64,000 nt of DNA from Lachnospiraceae bacterium OF09-6 (GCA_003435055.1 QUMM01000001.1:124001-188000); one strand, 5' to 3'; numbered from the stretch's first letter, positions 26,045 to 35,412 are shown. Notes: a model not told the origin generated them from the sequence alone. Numbers and translations: made by a program.

Positions 26045-28750
26045 TTATGCTTTCTCAATCCTGATCGCACATACTTTGTACTCTGGTATTCTTGCATATT
26101 TATCCAGTGCTGCATTGGTCAGCCAGTTGGCATTGCCATCCGGGAAGTGGAACGGCATCCAGGATTCGCCTTTGGATACCTTAGTTCCCACGCGGGCGGT
26201 GGATTCGATCTGTCCTCTTCTGGATGTCAGACGTACTTTATCGCCATTCTGGATACCAAGCTCTGCTGCATCCTCCTCATTGATCTCGATAAAGGAATGT
26301 CCTTCGATCTCCATCAGTTCTTCGGTTTTTCCTGTCATGGCACGGGTGGTGTAATGATACAGGATACGTCCGGTCATCAGAATGATTGGATATTCTTCAT
26401 CTGGAAGTTCTGCAGACGGAACATATTCTGCCGGATAGAACCATCCCAGACCTCTTGCGAACTTGCCTACGTGCATGATTGGTGTTCCAGGATGATCCCT
26501 GGTCGGACATGGCCACTGAAGACCTTTTCCTCCTACTTCTTCGCTGTCAAGACGTGCATGGCTGATACCGCCAAAGGACGGTGTAACGGATGCGATCTCA
26601 TCCATGATCTCTGCTGCAGTCAGGTGTGGCTGTGGATATCCCATTCGGTTCATCAGATCGATGATAATATCCGTATCCAGTCTGGCGTTGCCAGGAATGG
26701 TTACAGCCTTACGCACACGCTGTACACGACGTTCGGTATTGGTAAAGGTACCTTCTTTTTCAGCATAGCTGACACCCGGAAGGATGACATCCGCATACTG
26801 AGCAGTCTCTGTCATAAACAGTTCCTGAATAACAAAGAAGTCCAGGCTTTCCAGCGCTTTGATAATATGTGTGGTATCCGGATCGGTAACCACCGGATCT
26901 TCACCATAAATATACAGACCCTTGATGTCTCCCTTGATCGCTGCCGGGAATACATCGGTTGCGTGAAGTCCAGGATTTGGATTCAGCTTCGTATTCCATG
27001 CCTTTTCAAACTTGGCAACCACTTCTGGATTGGCTACTTTCTGATATCCAGGGAAATCTGTCGGTGATGCACCCATATCACAGGCACCCTGTACGTTGTT
27101 CTGTCCACGAAGTGGATTTACACCACATCCTTCTCTTCCCAGCTTACCAACCAGAAGGGCCATATTAGACATGGACATCACACCTTCCGTACCGGTAGAA
27201 TGCTCCGTAACACCCAGACAATAGATAATTGGAGCCATCTTTGCTTTTGCATACATGATAGCAGCTTTCTTCAGATCTTCTGCATCAATATGACAGATCT
27301 CCGCTACCTTTTCCGGTGTATAATCTTTTACGATTTCTTTGATCTTTTCATATCCTTCGGTTCTCTCTGCAATAAACTTATCATCCTGCAGGCCTTCGGA
27401 AATGATGACGTTCATGATACCATTTGCAAATGCAACGTTGGTTCCTGGTCTGAGCTTCAGATGGATATCTGCATGTTTTGCAAGACCGATATCACGCGGA
27501 TCTACTACGATCAGCTTACAGCCACGCTGTACTGCCTGACGGATCTGCATGCCCACTACCGGATGTGCTTCTTCCGGGTTGGAACCTACCAGCATGATTA
27601 CATCTGGTTTCTTTGTGATATCTTCAATCGGGTTGGTCATAGCACCGGATCCAAGGGTCATAGCCAGACCTGCTACGGATGCAGAGTGACATACACGGGC
27701 ACAGTTATCAGTATTGTTGGTACCAAAGCAGGTACGAACCATCTTCTGTACCATGTAGATGTCTTCGTTTGGTGATCTGGAACATGCAAAACCTGCCAGT
27801 GATTCACTGCCGTATTTTTTCTTAATCTCCATGAATTTAGATGCAACCAGATCCAGTGCTTCATCCCAGGTAGCTTTCTCAAATTCACCGGTTTCTTTAT
27901 TCTTAATCAATGGATCGGTAATTCTGGATGGATGATGTACAAAATCAAAACTTCCGCTTCGTCCTTTTACACAAAGCAGACCTTTGTTAGATGGTCCGTT
28001 ATAGGCTTCTGTATCCACAATCTTTCCATCTTTTACCAGAAGGTAGTACTGACATCCGGTTGCACAGTGCGGACAGGTGGTCAGTACCTTTTTTTCCACC
28101 TGATATGTACGGTATTTCTTTCTGCGCTTCATAGACAGAGCACCGGTTGGACAGGCCTGTACACAGTTACCACAGGATTCACAGATACCATCTTTCCACT
28201 GACCTTCTCCATTGCCGATTACTGACTGGAATCCACGTTCCATTGTCTCAATGGCACCGCGTCCTACAATATAATTACAGGTATTCACGCATCTGTGGCA
28301 CAGAATACAAAGACTTGGGTCATAGGTAAAGAATTTATTCGTATCATCTACCTCGCCACCGCTCTTCTGACCTTCATAGCTGGTGGTCTCCAGTCCGTAC
28401 TCAAATGCATATTCCTGCAGCTTGCAGTCTCCGTTTGCTTCGCAGGAGAAGCAGTGTACGTTATGATCAGATAACAACAGATCCAGTGTCTGCTTTCTGG
28501 ACTGTCTTACCTTTTCTGATCTGGTAAAGATCTCATCCCCTTCTGACACCTGCAGGGTACAGGATGTGTCGATCTTGGTTCTGCCGTTATTTTTTACTTC
28601 TACCACACACAGACGGCAGGAACCATCCGGGATCAGATCCTCGATATAACACAGCGTAGGGATCTCAATCCCTGCTTTTTTTGCCGCATGAAGAACGGTC
28701 GTCCCCTTCTCCACTTCCACCGGAATACCGTCAATCATTACATGAACCAT
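26045..28750 (-). CDS. fdhF: Formate dehydrogenase alpha subunit, cysteine type, with NuoG-like N terminus
   Basis: A 901-residue molybdenum/tungsten enzyme oxidising formate to CO2, or the reverse. Residues 1-80 carry a [2Fe-2S] ferredoxin domain (C34, C45, C48, C64). About 90-210 hold the His/Cys cluster (HNVHCFSCEANGDC) and two [4Fe-4S] motifs (LCILCHRCVNTC and CESCGNCVQACP). From about 220 comes the bis-MGD catalytic domain (CPHCATGC, CVKGRSGS). The metal ligand, in CARVCHSAS, is Cys354 (TGT at 27691-27689). The C-terminal MopB domain has MTGRILYHYT. AAGGAGG fixes the start. It is last in the selenium cluster and lacks a beta subunit of its own, so it may share the NuoE/NuoF module at 51.7-54 kb. 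Confidence 0.93.
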   Translation of the reverse strand: MVHVMIDGIPVEVEKGTTVLHAAKKAGIEIPTLCYIEDLIPDGSCRLCVVEVKNNGRTKIDTSCTLQVSEGDEIFTRSEKVRQSRKQTLDLLLSDHNVHCFSCEANGDCKLQEYAFEYGLETTSYEGQKSGGEVDDTNKFFTYDPSLCILCHRCVNTCNYIVGRGAIETMERGFQSVIGNGEGQWKDGICESCGNCVQACPTGALSMKRRKKYRTYQVEKKVLTTCPHCATGCQYYLLVKDGKIVDTEAYNGPSNKGLLCVKGRSGSFDFVHHPSRITDPLIKNKETGEFEKATWDEALDLVASKFMEIKKKYGSESLAGFACSRSPNEDIYMVQKMVRTCFGTNNTDNCARVCHSASVAGLAMTLGSGAMTNPIEDITKKPDVIMLVGSNPEEAHPVVGMQIRQAVQRGCKLIVVDPRDIGLAKHADIHLKLRPGTNVAFANGIMNVIISEGLQDDKFIAERTEGYEKIKEIVKDYTPEKVAEICHIDAEDLKKAAIMYAKAKMAPIIYCLGVTEHSTGTEGVMSMSNMALLVGKLGREGCGVNPLRGQNNVQGACDMGASPTDFPGYQKVANPEVVAKFEKAWNTKLNPNPGLHATDVFPAAIKGDIKGLYIYGEDPVVTDPDTTHIIKALESLDFFVIQELFMTETAQYADVILPGVSYAEKEGTFTNTERRVQRVRKAVTIPGNARLDTDIIIDLMNRMGYPQPHLTAAEIMDEIASVTPSFGGISHARLDSEEVGGKGLQWPCPTRDHPGTPIMHVGKFARGLGWFYPAEYVPSAELPDEEYPIILMTGRILYHYTTRAMTGKTEELMEIEGHSFIEINEEDAAELGIQNGDKVRLTSRRGQIESTARVGTKVSKGESWMPFHFPDGNANWLTNAALDKYARIPEYKVCAIRIEKA

Positions 28751-28845
28751 AATATCCTCCTTCCAAACTTCACTTCATTTTCTTATTTTATATCCTGGAA
28801 AGTTCACTCTCCAATTACTGCTGTCATTTTCTGAATGACTGGCAG

Positions 28846-29082
28846 TTACAACTCAACTATCTGCATCTGTTCCCAGGAAATTCCTCCCTGCTTTAGCTGT
28901 TCTATAAACTGCTCCTTCACATCTGGCTCTGTCTTCCAGGCCAGCCCGCATCCTGCGGTAATCTGAGATGGAATCGGAATTAACCTTCCCGGAAGCTGAT
29001 GCTCCTGACAATATTTTTCCATTTTAATTGCTTCTGGTGTATTGGAAAATGTAATCACCAGTTGCGGTTTCTTTGTTCTCAT
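28846..29082 (-). CDS. DUF3343 protein, putative sulfur/selenium carrier
   Basis: A 78-residue protein with the DUF3343 pattern: LVITFSNTPEAIKMEKYC, LPGRLIPIPSQITAGCGLAWK and a Gln/Glu-rich C-terminal helix. The central AGCG cysteine is the likely carrier residue. Genes of this family recur beside YedF and class-V aminotransferase-fold desulfurases in selenium-using Clostridia, exactly the arrangement here (four-base gap to the desulfurase). The biochemical role is not settled; carriage of sulfane sulfur or selenium is an inference from context. Confidence 0.85.
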   Translation of the reverse strand: MRTKKPQLVITFSNTPEAIKMEKYCQEHQLPGRLIPIPSQITAGCGLAWKTEPDVKEQFIEQLKQGGISWEQMQIVEL

Positions 29083-29086
29083 AAAT

Positions 29087-30219
29087 TTATTCCTGTAATT
29101 CCTTTAATGCCTGAATTGCTGCATCCACTTCTTCTTCTGTATTAAAACAGGAAAAGCTGAACCGTACTGCTCCCTGCTGCTCCGTTCCCAGAGCCTTGTG
29201 CATCAGAGGCGCACAATGTGCACCTGCACGTACTGCAATTCCATAATCTTCCCAGAGCCAGTCACTCATTTCTGCAGAATCCACATCCCCCAGATTCAAG
29301 GATACAATGGCTGTTCGCATCTGTGCATCCGTATCTCCATATACGGTAATACCAGGGATCTCTGCGATGCCTTTTAAGAAGCGCCTGGCCAGTGATAATT
29401 CCTTTTCATGGATCTGCTCCACTCCCTGCTTCAGCAGCCAGGATACGGAAGCCCCAAGGCCTGCAATCCCCGGTCCATTTAGAGTCCCGGCTTCCAATGC
29501 GGTCGGCATGGTATCCGGATGTTCCTTATCGAAGCTCTTCACACCGCTTCCCCCGACCTTCAGAGGCGCAATCTTTATACCTTCCCGCACATAGATGCCG
29601 CCGGTTCCCTGTGGTCCCATCAGACCTTTGTGTCCGGTAAAGCAAAGGACATCGATCCCCAGTTCCTGTACATCAATCGGAATACATCCGGCCGTCTGGG
29701 ACGCATCCACAATCAGCAGCAGTTCATTTTTCTTTGCAAAATCTGATACCTTCTTCAGATCGGTCACATTGCCTGTCAGGTTAGACGCATGGGTGATGAC
29801 AATCGCTTTCGTCTCTTTTTTCAGGAGACTGGTCAGCTGATCGTACTGTATGACCCCTTTTTTATCTGCAGGAAGCATATTGTAAGTAACTCCCCGCTTC
29901 GCCATCCGATACACCGGCCGCAGTACGGAATTGTGTTCACAGACGCTGGTGATCACATGATCTCCTGGCTGTAAGATGCCCTGTATGGCAATATTCAGGC
30001 TTTCTGTTGCATTGCAGGTAAAAGCTATCCGCATAGGATCTGAAATGTGAAACATCTCTGCCAGCTTTTCTCTGGTACCGTAGATCATTCTGGATGCATC
30101 AGCGTGGCTTCATGGGCGCCCCTTCCAGAGTTGCCCATGGAAGTCAACGCTATAGTCATGGCCTCTGCCACTCCTTCCGGCTTATGCAGTGTAGTGGCCG
30201 CATTATCCAGATAAATCAT
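29087..30219 (-). pseudogene. Cysteine desulfurase-family aminotransferase (EF2568-like), frameshifted
   Basis: A PLP enzyme of the class-V fold: MIYLDNAATTLHKP at the N terminus, the PLP-Lys region CFTGHKGLMGPQGTGG, and the C-terminal Cys of GAHCAPLMHKALGT. One G is missing near 30100 (GAHEATL then DASRMIYGT), so the first 46 codons from ATG 30219 run out of frame. Restoring the base gives 377 residues, the family norm. Without it, internal initiation at 30088 would lack part of the N-terminal domain. It overlaps yedF by four bases. The family is found with selenium-metabolism genes and probably mobilises S or Se from cysteine/selenocysteine; the substrate is not shown by sequence. Confidence 0.85.
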
Positions 30220-30842
30220 GGTTTCACTACCTTACCTGCTTTGGCCATAGTATCTGCGATTACATACATGTTCGTAACACTTCCTACCTGAAGCTTCTCA
30301 GACAGTCCGTAGTAATTCAGGCAGGTTCCACAGGTAAAGATCTCCACGCCCTGCGCTTCCAGTGACTTCAGATCTTCCAGTGAAGCAGATTCTTCACAGG
30401 TCAGATAAGCACCTTTGTTATAGAATAAAATAGTCTTTGGCAAAGTTTCCAGTTGAGTCAGTGCATAGATATAACCTTTTATCAGAACTTTGCCCAGTTC
30501 TTCTTCTCCCTCACCCATCCTGTCAGATGAAATCACAACCACTGTGTTATCTCTGGCATCTGGAATACAGACTGCTTCTGCTACTGTTTCTTTCTTCTCA
30601 TCTGCCTGTCCCTGTAAATTATTTTCTGATACTGTAATCACGACACGATATTCTTTTTCTGCTTTTTTCTCAGATTTTACTCCACATCCAAGGCTTCCTG
30701 CCAGCCTGGTCAGGTTCTGTACAGCCACTTCATTATCCACCAGTACTTCCACTTCATCTGCTTTTGTCAATGCCTTGATCGCATTCTGTGTCTTGATGAC
30801 CGGGATCGGACAGGTATCACCCATTGCGTTAATTGTTACCAT
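30216..30842 (-). CDS. yedF: Selenium-metabolism sulfurtransferase-like protein YedF
   Basis: A 208-residue two-domain protein. Residues 1-75 are TusA-like with the CPIP motif (GDTCPIPVIKTQ), the rhodanese-type carrier cysteine. Residues about 98-208 are DsrE-like (VVVISSDRMGEGEEELGKVL, FYNKGAYLTCE, TCGTCLNYYG). This architecture is known from selenium-utilisation neighbourhoods. It lies between the double-cubane-type protein and the desulfurase, whose start it overlaps. It likely passes sulfur or selenium between desulfurase and acceptor. Confidence 0.92.
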   Translation of the reverse strand: MVTINAMGDTCPIPVIKTQNAIKALTKADEVEVLVDNEVAVQNLTRLAGSLGCGVKSEKKAEKEYRVVITVSENNLQGQADEKKETVAEAVCIPDARDNTVVVISSDRMGEGEEELGKVLIKGYIYALTQLETLPKTILFYNKGAYLTCEESASLEDLKSLEAQGVEIFTCGTCLNYYGLSEKLQVGSVTNMYVIADTMAKAGKVVKP

Positions 30843-30887
30843 AATATTTGCATCTCCTTTTGTTTCAACAATCTAGCTATTATTTAT

Positions 30888-32035
30888 TTACAACATTTCA
30901 ATAAATGCTGCCATTCTTGTCTGAATCTGTCCCACATCTGCCTGGGAATAATCTGTCTCAACAACGGTATATGGAATTCCCATCTTATCTTTTACCAGCT
31001 TCTTCACCATGGCAGTCTCTACATTGTAGGTATGACAGGCCTGAAGTACCAGATCAACCACTGCATCTACCTTAAAGTCTTTGATTAGTTTCTCCAGAAG
31101 TTCCATTCTTGCTTTATTCGGAGACATACAGGAACATCCGATACTTAAATATTTTCTTGAAAGTGCATCGTATACATCTGGGTTTTCCTCATCCACTTCT
31201 GCCAGCGGCTTCATACCGGTACAGTTTTCAAAACAAACTACCACACCACCATTTTCTTCAATGGCGCGGATTACTTTTAATGCTGCCCCGCCAGATGGAG
31301 AACCGGTCACCAGAATTCTCGGCTTCTTTCCTATGTTTTTTCCTTCCTGATATTCTTTCTCAATCTTATCTGTCACGGCATCAATGGTCTCTTCCAATGT
31401 ATCCGTATTCATCTGGAATCCTGATCCATACACAGTATTTATAATATCCAGTCCCATGACCGGTGCCGGATCCTGTGCCATCGTATACTGCAGTCTGTTC
31501 AGTGCACGGTTGATACCGTTTCTCTTTTTGATTTCTTTTGCAATGGCTTCTTCTGTGATCTTTACTTCGAATTTTTCTTCCAGTAATTCTTTGAAACGAA
31601 TCAATTCTTTACGATATAATTCATACCCATCCTCTGTCTGGCTGTTTGGAAGTTGTACACATGCACCGGCTTAAACTCTGCCAGCATCTCATACATTTTC
31701 TTTTTTCCATCACAGGTTGTCTCACCTACAACTAAATCTGAAAAATAAAAGAACGGACATTTATCTGTCTTTGCAAACCCATAACTGGATTTGATCAACG
31801 GACATAAATTTCTCGGAAGATCTTTTTCCGCATCCGGAATGGTCTCATCTGATACAGAACACAATCCGACTACCACTGCTCCCATGGCATTGGCAATCTC
31901 TCTTGGCAAATAGGTACAGAACACGCCTACCACCGGTGTTCCTGCATCCTTAATTTTCTTAATTGCCAAAAATGAATTTTTTCTTGCATCTGCAAATTCT
32001 TCAAATACTTCTGGTAATTCTTTTCTTAATTCCAT
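30888..32035 (-). pseudogene. Double-cubane-type 2-hydroxyacyl-CoA dehydratase-like protein, frameshifted
   Basis: The N-terminal frame (to KPVHV) and the second frame (LPNSQTEDGYELYRKELIRFKELLEEKF...) join if one base is added near 31656, giving 382 residues, typical of the stand-alone double-cubane (DCCP/YjiM) group. Cys residues in GVFCTYLP, RNLCPLIKS, TDKCPFF, GETTCDGKKKMYE, IGCSCMSPNKA and QACHTYNVE are candidate cluster ligands. In characterised members an ATPase activator reduces an [8Fe-9S] double cubane that can reduce small molecules. Here the activator is the upstream, overlapping gene, and the whole unit leads a selenium operon. Confidence 0.85.
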
Positions 32036-32802
32036 GTTTTCTTTCCCCCTGCGTTTTCATAAGCTAATACTGCTGCACCAATGGCTCCTGTATACTGAGC
32101 CAGTTCATGTGTCACAATATGCGCCGGTTTCATATAGAATTCCAGTATTTCTCTGATTACTTTAGACTGTGCCAGGCCCCCGGAAAAGAAGACTTGCTCC
32201 TCTTCCCGAATCAGCTTCTGCGCAAAAATGGCAGTTCTCTTACAAATTGAATGAAGACACCCAAGTAAAATATCTCCTGCCTTTTTCTCCTGTGCCAACA
32301 GACCAACTATTTCACTCTCCGCAAACACTGCACACATACTGTTAATCTTCTCTGGTACAGCATCTTGAACAAATTCATCCAGTTCTTCCACCTTAGCTCC
32401 AACCCGCCCCAGTGTCATCTCAATGAATCTTCCTGTTCCTGCGGCACATTTATCGTTCATCAGAAAATCTGTCACTTTTCCATGCGCATCAAGAAGCATT
32501 ACCTTGCAATCCTGTCCTCCGATGTCGATCACTGCACTGCACTGTGGCATCAGGTATGCTGCTCCTGCACCATGACAGGTAATCTCTGTAATCTTCCTGT
32601 CTGCCTGTTTCAGAAGCCCTCTGCCATACCCGGTCGTTACCGTCATCGCAATCTCCGGAGAATATAACTGGCTGTACATGTCACGGATCACGTTACCAGG
32701 ACGATCAGATGTTTTTTCTAAATAAATTTTCTGGATCTTCTCTCCGTCAAATACTGCTGCTTTCGTCGTTGCAGAACCGGAATCCAATCCTAATGTCACC
32801 AT
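32026..32802 (-). CDS. ATPase activator of the double-cubane protein (HgdC/BcrA family)
   Basis: A 258-residue homodimeric ASKHA-fold ATPase: GLDSGSATTKAAVF, TTGYGRGLL, CHGAGA, IDIGGQDCKVM, NDKCAAGTGRFIEM and the cluster cysteine in NSMCAVFAESEI. Two subunits share one [4Fe-4S] cluster and use ATP to push electrons to very low potential. It overlaps its partner by ten bases and is the first gene after the promoter facing the LysR regulator, so it heads the operon that ends with the Cys-type formate dehydrogenase. Confidence 0.93.
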   Translation of the reverse strand: MVTLGLDSGSATTKAAVFDGEKIQKIYLEKTSDRPGNVIRDMYSQLYSPEIAMTVTTGYGRGLLKQADRKITEITCHGAGAAYLMPQCSAVIDIGGQDCKVMLLDAHGKVTDFLMNDKCAAGTGRFIEMTLGRVGAKVEELDEFVQDAVPEKINSMCAVFAESEIVGLLAQEKKAGDILLGCLHSICKRTAIFAQKLIREEEQVFFSGGLAQSKVIREILEFYMKPAHIVTHELAQYTGAIGAAVLAYENAGGKKTWN

Positions 32803-32836
32803 CTTTTCACCTCATTATTGTCATTTCTCTAAGAAA

Positions 32837-32865
32837 AGTATAACATCTACCGTATTTTTGTCTAA
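32837..32865 (-). promoter_or_regulatory. Promoter of the activase/YedF/FDH operon
   Basis: TTAGAC (32865-32860), 17 bases and TATACT (32842-32837) on the minus strand, 35 bases before the activase start. A perfect palindrome lies 25 bases upstream of the -35 box. Confidence 0.65.
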
Positions 32866-32890
32866 TTCAAATGCCTGATAATTTCTTTGT

Positions 32891-32913
32891 ATTTATAGAT
32901 CATATCTATAAAT
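32891..32913. promoter_or_regulatory. Perfect palindromic operator between the LysR gene and the selenium operon
   Basis: ATTTATAGAT and ATCTATAAAT flank CAT, so ten-base arms pair perfectly. The site contains the T-N11-A type symmetry recognised by LysR proteins and sits centrally between the divergent activase and LysR genes. Binding by the adjacent LysR regulator is a strong inference. Confidence 0.75.
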
Positions 32914-33011
32914 ACTCTCGCTTTTTTCTATGAATTATGATACGATATATACAATTTAAAACAGTGGCAGGTTATTTTTTCTGTTCTACCTGCACGAAAA
33001 AGAGGTGTTCT

Positions 33012-33959
33012 ATGTATTTTCATCAACTGGAAGCTTTTGTCCAGGTAGCAGAGAATAAGAGTTTTTCTAAAGCTGCCAAAGCCATGTATCTGTCTCAGCC
33101 TACGGTCAGTGCACATATCAAAAGTCTGGAATCGGAACTTGGTGTCCCACTTATTTCACGTACCACGAAAGAAGTTCTGCTTTCTGAGGCCGGGCAGATT
33201 TTCTATGATTATGCCAAAGAACTTCTTCATACCAGGGATGTGGCTGCCTTGATGATGCAGTCTTATGCCACCGAAATTAAGGGAGAACTTCCGGTAGCTG
33301 CCTCCACAGTTCCGTCTCAATATCTGCTGCCACAGCTTCTGACTGAAATGTATGTGCGTTATCCGGATCTGAAAATATCGGTCCGCCAGGCAGACAGCTC
33401 CGCAGTAATAAATCAAATTGAAAACTATGATGCAGAATTAGGCTTTACCGGTATGCAAAATCCTGATTCCAAGTGTATTTTTGAACCTTTGCTGGATGAT
33501 CAACTGGTTCTGATCACCCCCAACACCCCTGCTTATCAGATCTATAAAGGAAAGCTTCCTGCCAGCCAGCTTCGCTATCTTCCATTTATTTTCCGTGAAA
33601 AGGGAAGCGGAACACGCAAAGAAGCCGACGCTTATTTTCAAAGCATCGGCCTCGACGATCAGAAGCTTCATATTCTGACAGAACTGCCTTCTACCGAAAG
33701 CATCAAACAGGCTGTCTGTCACGGTCTGGGCGTATCGATTATCAGTAAAATTGCTGCAAAAGATTATGAAAAATTCGGATACCTTTTGAGTTTTGATCTG
33801 GACTCTGAACTGCTGAAGCGTTCCATCTATCTGGTTTATCACAAAAACCGGATACTGACTCCTGCTGCCAGATCTTTTGTTGAAGTGATCCGTGAAAAAT
33901 ACGGTCCAAAGCCAGAACATCCACGAATTTCGCCAAAGGTACATATTCCTGTGGGATGA
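33012..33959 (+). CDS. LysR-family regulator, selenium-metabolism associated
   Basis: A 315-residue LysR protein: helix-turn-helix at 1-60 (FVQVAENKSFSKAAKAMYLSQ) and an effector domain from 90 onward (ELPVAASTVPSQYLLPQLL). ATG 33012 has GAGGTG upstream. Divergent LysR genes next to YedF clusters are a recognised pattern, named selenium metabolism-associated LysR in annotation. The ligand is unknown; selenium or sulfur status is plausible from context. Confidence 0.88.
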   Translation: MYFHQLEAFVQVAENKSFSKAAKAMYLSQPTVSAHIKSLESELGVPLISRTTKEVLLSEAGQIFYDYAKELLHTRDVAALMMQSYATEIKGELPVAASTVPSQYLLPQLLTEMYVRYPDLKISVRQADSSAVINQIENYDAELGFTGMQNPDSKCIFEPLLDDQLVLITPNTPAYQIYKGKLPASQLRYLPFIFREKGSGTRKEADAYFQSIGLDDQKLHILTELPSTESIKQAVCHGLGVSIISKIAAKDYEKFGYLLSFDLDSELLKRSIYLVYHKNRILTPAARSFVEVIREKYGPKPEHPRISPKVHIPVG

Positions 33960-34016
33960 TGGGGACGGTGTTTATGGCTTTTTTGGGATGATGGGGACGG
34001 TGTTTATGGCTTTTTT
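33953..34016 (+). repeat. 32-bp unit in perfect tandem, REP-like
   Basis: The unit beginning GGGATGATGGGGACGGTG and ending in six T occurs twice without a mismatch (33953-33984 and 33985-34016). The next bases, ACTGTCCCTGGTGACACT, can pair with the GGGACGGT part of the repeat. The GGGGACGGT/TGACAC words recall REP-type palindromes mobilised by TnpA-REP transposases in Firmicutes; no transposase is present. Each unit can also terminate transcription of the LysR gene, whose last codons it overlaps. Confidence 0.8.
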
Positions 34017-34106
34017 ACTGTCCCTGGTGACACTCCATGTTGGTATCTAAATGGACCAGTTCATCAGTGACTTCTTTCTTTTTCAGATACTGCTCTATGA
34101 ACGATA

Positions 34107-34238
34107 CTACCTGCAATTCTTGATAAATCTTTCCTTTACGCTCATGTTGTCCTCAAATACTGCTTTACCATGAAGGCGAATCCATGCGTATTCAGGAGAA
34201 GATACTGATACTTCTACCTCAGGATTTGTATTTATGGA
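34107..34238 (-). pseudogene. Remnant of a pyridoxamine 5'-phosphate oxidase-like flavoprotein gene
   Basis: On the minus strand a short frame reads NPEVEVSVSSPEYAWIRLHG, then KAVFEDNMSVKERFIKN, before a TAG. This is the middle of the split-barrel fold of PNPOx-like proteins. No start or remaining two-thirds of the gene is found. It overlaps a TetR-like fragment on the other strand by five bases, marking a scar of deletions. Confidence 0.55.
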
Positions 34239-34452
34239 AGGACTAAAAAAATTCGAGCAGATTTTTCAGGAAGTATTGTTATACTCCGGATTGTCTCCAG
34301 ATCATGCAAAGATTCTTTCTCAGCGCATGCTTTCTATCTATCAGGGATATTTTCTTCTTGGACGAATCAGCGACGATACTTCTTATTTGAAAAATGCACG
34401 AAAAAATATGATTGATACGTACCGGGAGTACCGGGCATTTCATGGAATCTGA
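34234..34452 (+). pseudogene. Probable C-terminal fragment of a TetR-type regulator
   Basis: 72 codons, all helical (KFEQIFQEVLLYSGLSPDHA, YQGYFLLGRISDDTSYLKNA), resemble the ligand domain of TetR regulators without a DNA-binding domain. There is no convincing ribosome site at ATG 34234. Sitting between a flavoprotein remnant and DUF1638, it is most likely a remnant; a small helical protein remains possible. Confidence 0.4.
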
Positions 34453-34463
34453 AAGGAATTTAT

Positions 34464-35126
34464 ATGAGTACTGTAATTCTTTCCTGCACCGCACTTCTGG
34501 AATATGTGCAGCAGGCTCAGAAGACCTGCAATACGGACTTTCCCATCATTGAATTAAATCGGCAATACCATATAGAGCCATCAAAAATGAAAAACCACAT
34601 TCTTCAGACACTCTCCAGCTTGTCGTCAGATGTTGATACTGTTCTTGTGGCTATGGGTTTCTGTGGCGGATCATGGCAGGATGTGTCCTGCTCTAAAACC
34701 CTGGTAATTCCCAGAGTTGCTGACTGTGTTGCGCTTACATTAACCACAACGGAACAATATGCCCCAGATTTGAAAGAACAGGGACATATGTACCTGTTCG
34801 GAAATGGAGAAAATGGATTTTCTGTTCATGCTATTTATGAAAGTCTTCTGAAAGAATATGATAAAGAAATGGCAGATATTGTATTCAACATGTATTTTGA
34901 GCATTATCACCATCTGGATATTATCGACAATGGTCTGTACGACTGCTATGACCTGGATTATGTGGAACGTGCACAGGCAGATGCCGACAGGATTCATGCT
35001 GAACTGGATTTTGTACCCGGAAGTAATATTCTTCTTGAAAAGCTGGTATCTGGAAAATGGGATGAGCAATTCTTTGTTGTTTCTCCGAATACTCGAATTA
35101 CCCAAGGGAAATTTTTTGATTGCTGA
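34464..35126 (+). CDS. DUF1638 domain protein
   Basis: A 220-residue protein with the DUF1638 marks VILSCTALLEYV, VAMGFCGGSWQDV, IPRVADCVALTL and GNGENGFSVHAIYE. Family members recur beside corrinoid-dependent methyltransferases, and the conserved Cys residues suggest metal or cofactor handling; no function is proven that I know. A ribosome site AAAGGAA precedes ATG 34464. The nearest methyltransferase-like gene here is 8.6 kb away (43717-44982), so linkage is weak. Confidence 0.8.
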   Translation: MSTVILSCTALLEYVQQAQKTCNTDFPIIELNRQYHIEPSKMKNHILQTLSSLSSDVDTVLVAMGFCGGSWQDVSCSKTLVIPRVADCVALTLTTTEQYAPDLKEQGHMYLFGNGENGFSVHAIYESLLKEYDKEMADIVFNMYFEHYHHLDIIDNGLYDCYDLDYVERAQADADRIHAELDFVPGSNILLEKLVSGKWDEQFFVVSPNTRITQGKFFDC

Positions 35127-35213
35127 AAATTAATCCAGATTGCAGCAGATTTTCTGAAGTCTGGAATCTTGCGAAGACCTGCCGGCAGTTCTTTTTCTTA
35201 ATGAATATCTGCG

Positions 35214-35370
35214 TCAATGCCAATTCCAATCTTTTCTTGACAAAAACGGTAGATTAATGGATTTTCCATTGTGCAAAGAACAATGGTTCATGGAAATCAG
35301 CTGCCGGTCCTGAAGATCCTGGATACTCAGCATATCCTTTTCCTAATAGGGATGTCCCTGATAAATAATG
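35214..35370 (-). pseudogene. Possible remnant of a LysR effector domain
   Basis: On the minus strand, IIYQGHPY, a stop, then EKDMLSIQDLQDRQLISMN resembles the opening of a LysR substrate-binding domain, degraded by an in-frame TAG and ending after about 50 codons. No start or DNA-binding part remains. The rest of the 35127-35412 gap shows nothing I can name. Confidence 0.3.
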
Positions 35371-35412
35371 GCATTCATTTATGACAATGCACTTGTCATA
35401 TTTTGTTGATAC

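Noticed and set aside
26147..27067. Plus-strand frame of about 300 codons opposite the Cys formate dehydrogenase
   Set aside because: Composition is that of an antisense frame and the opposite strand encodes a well-conserved enzyme.
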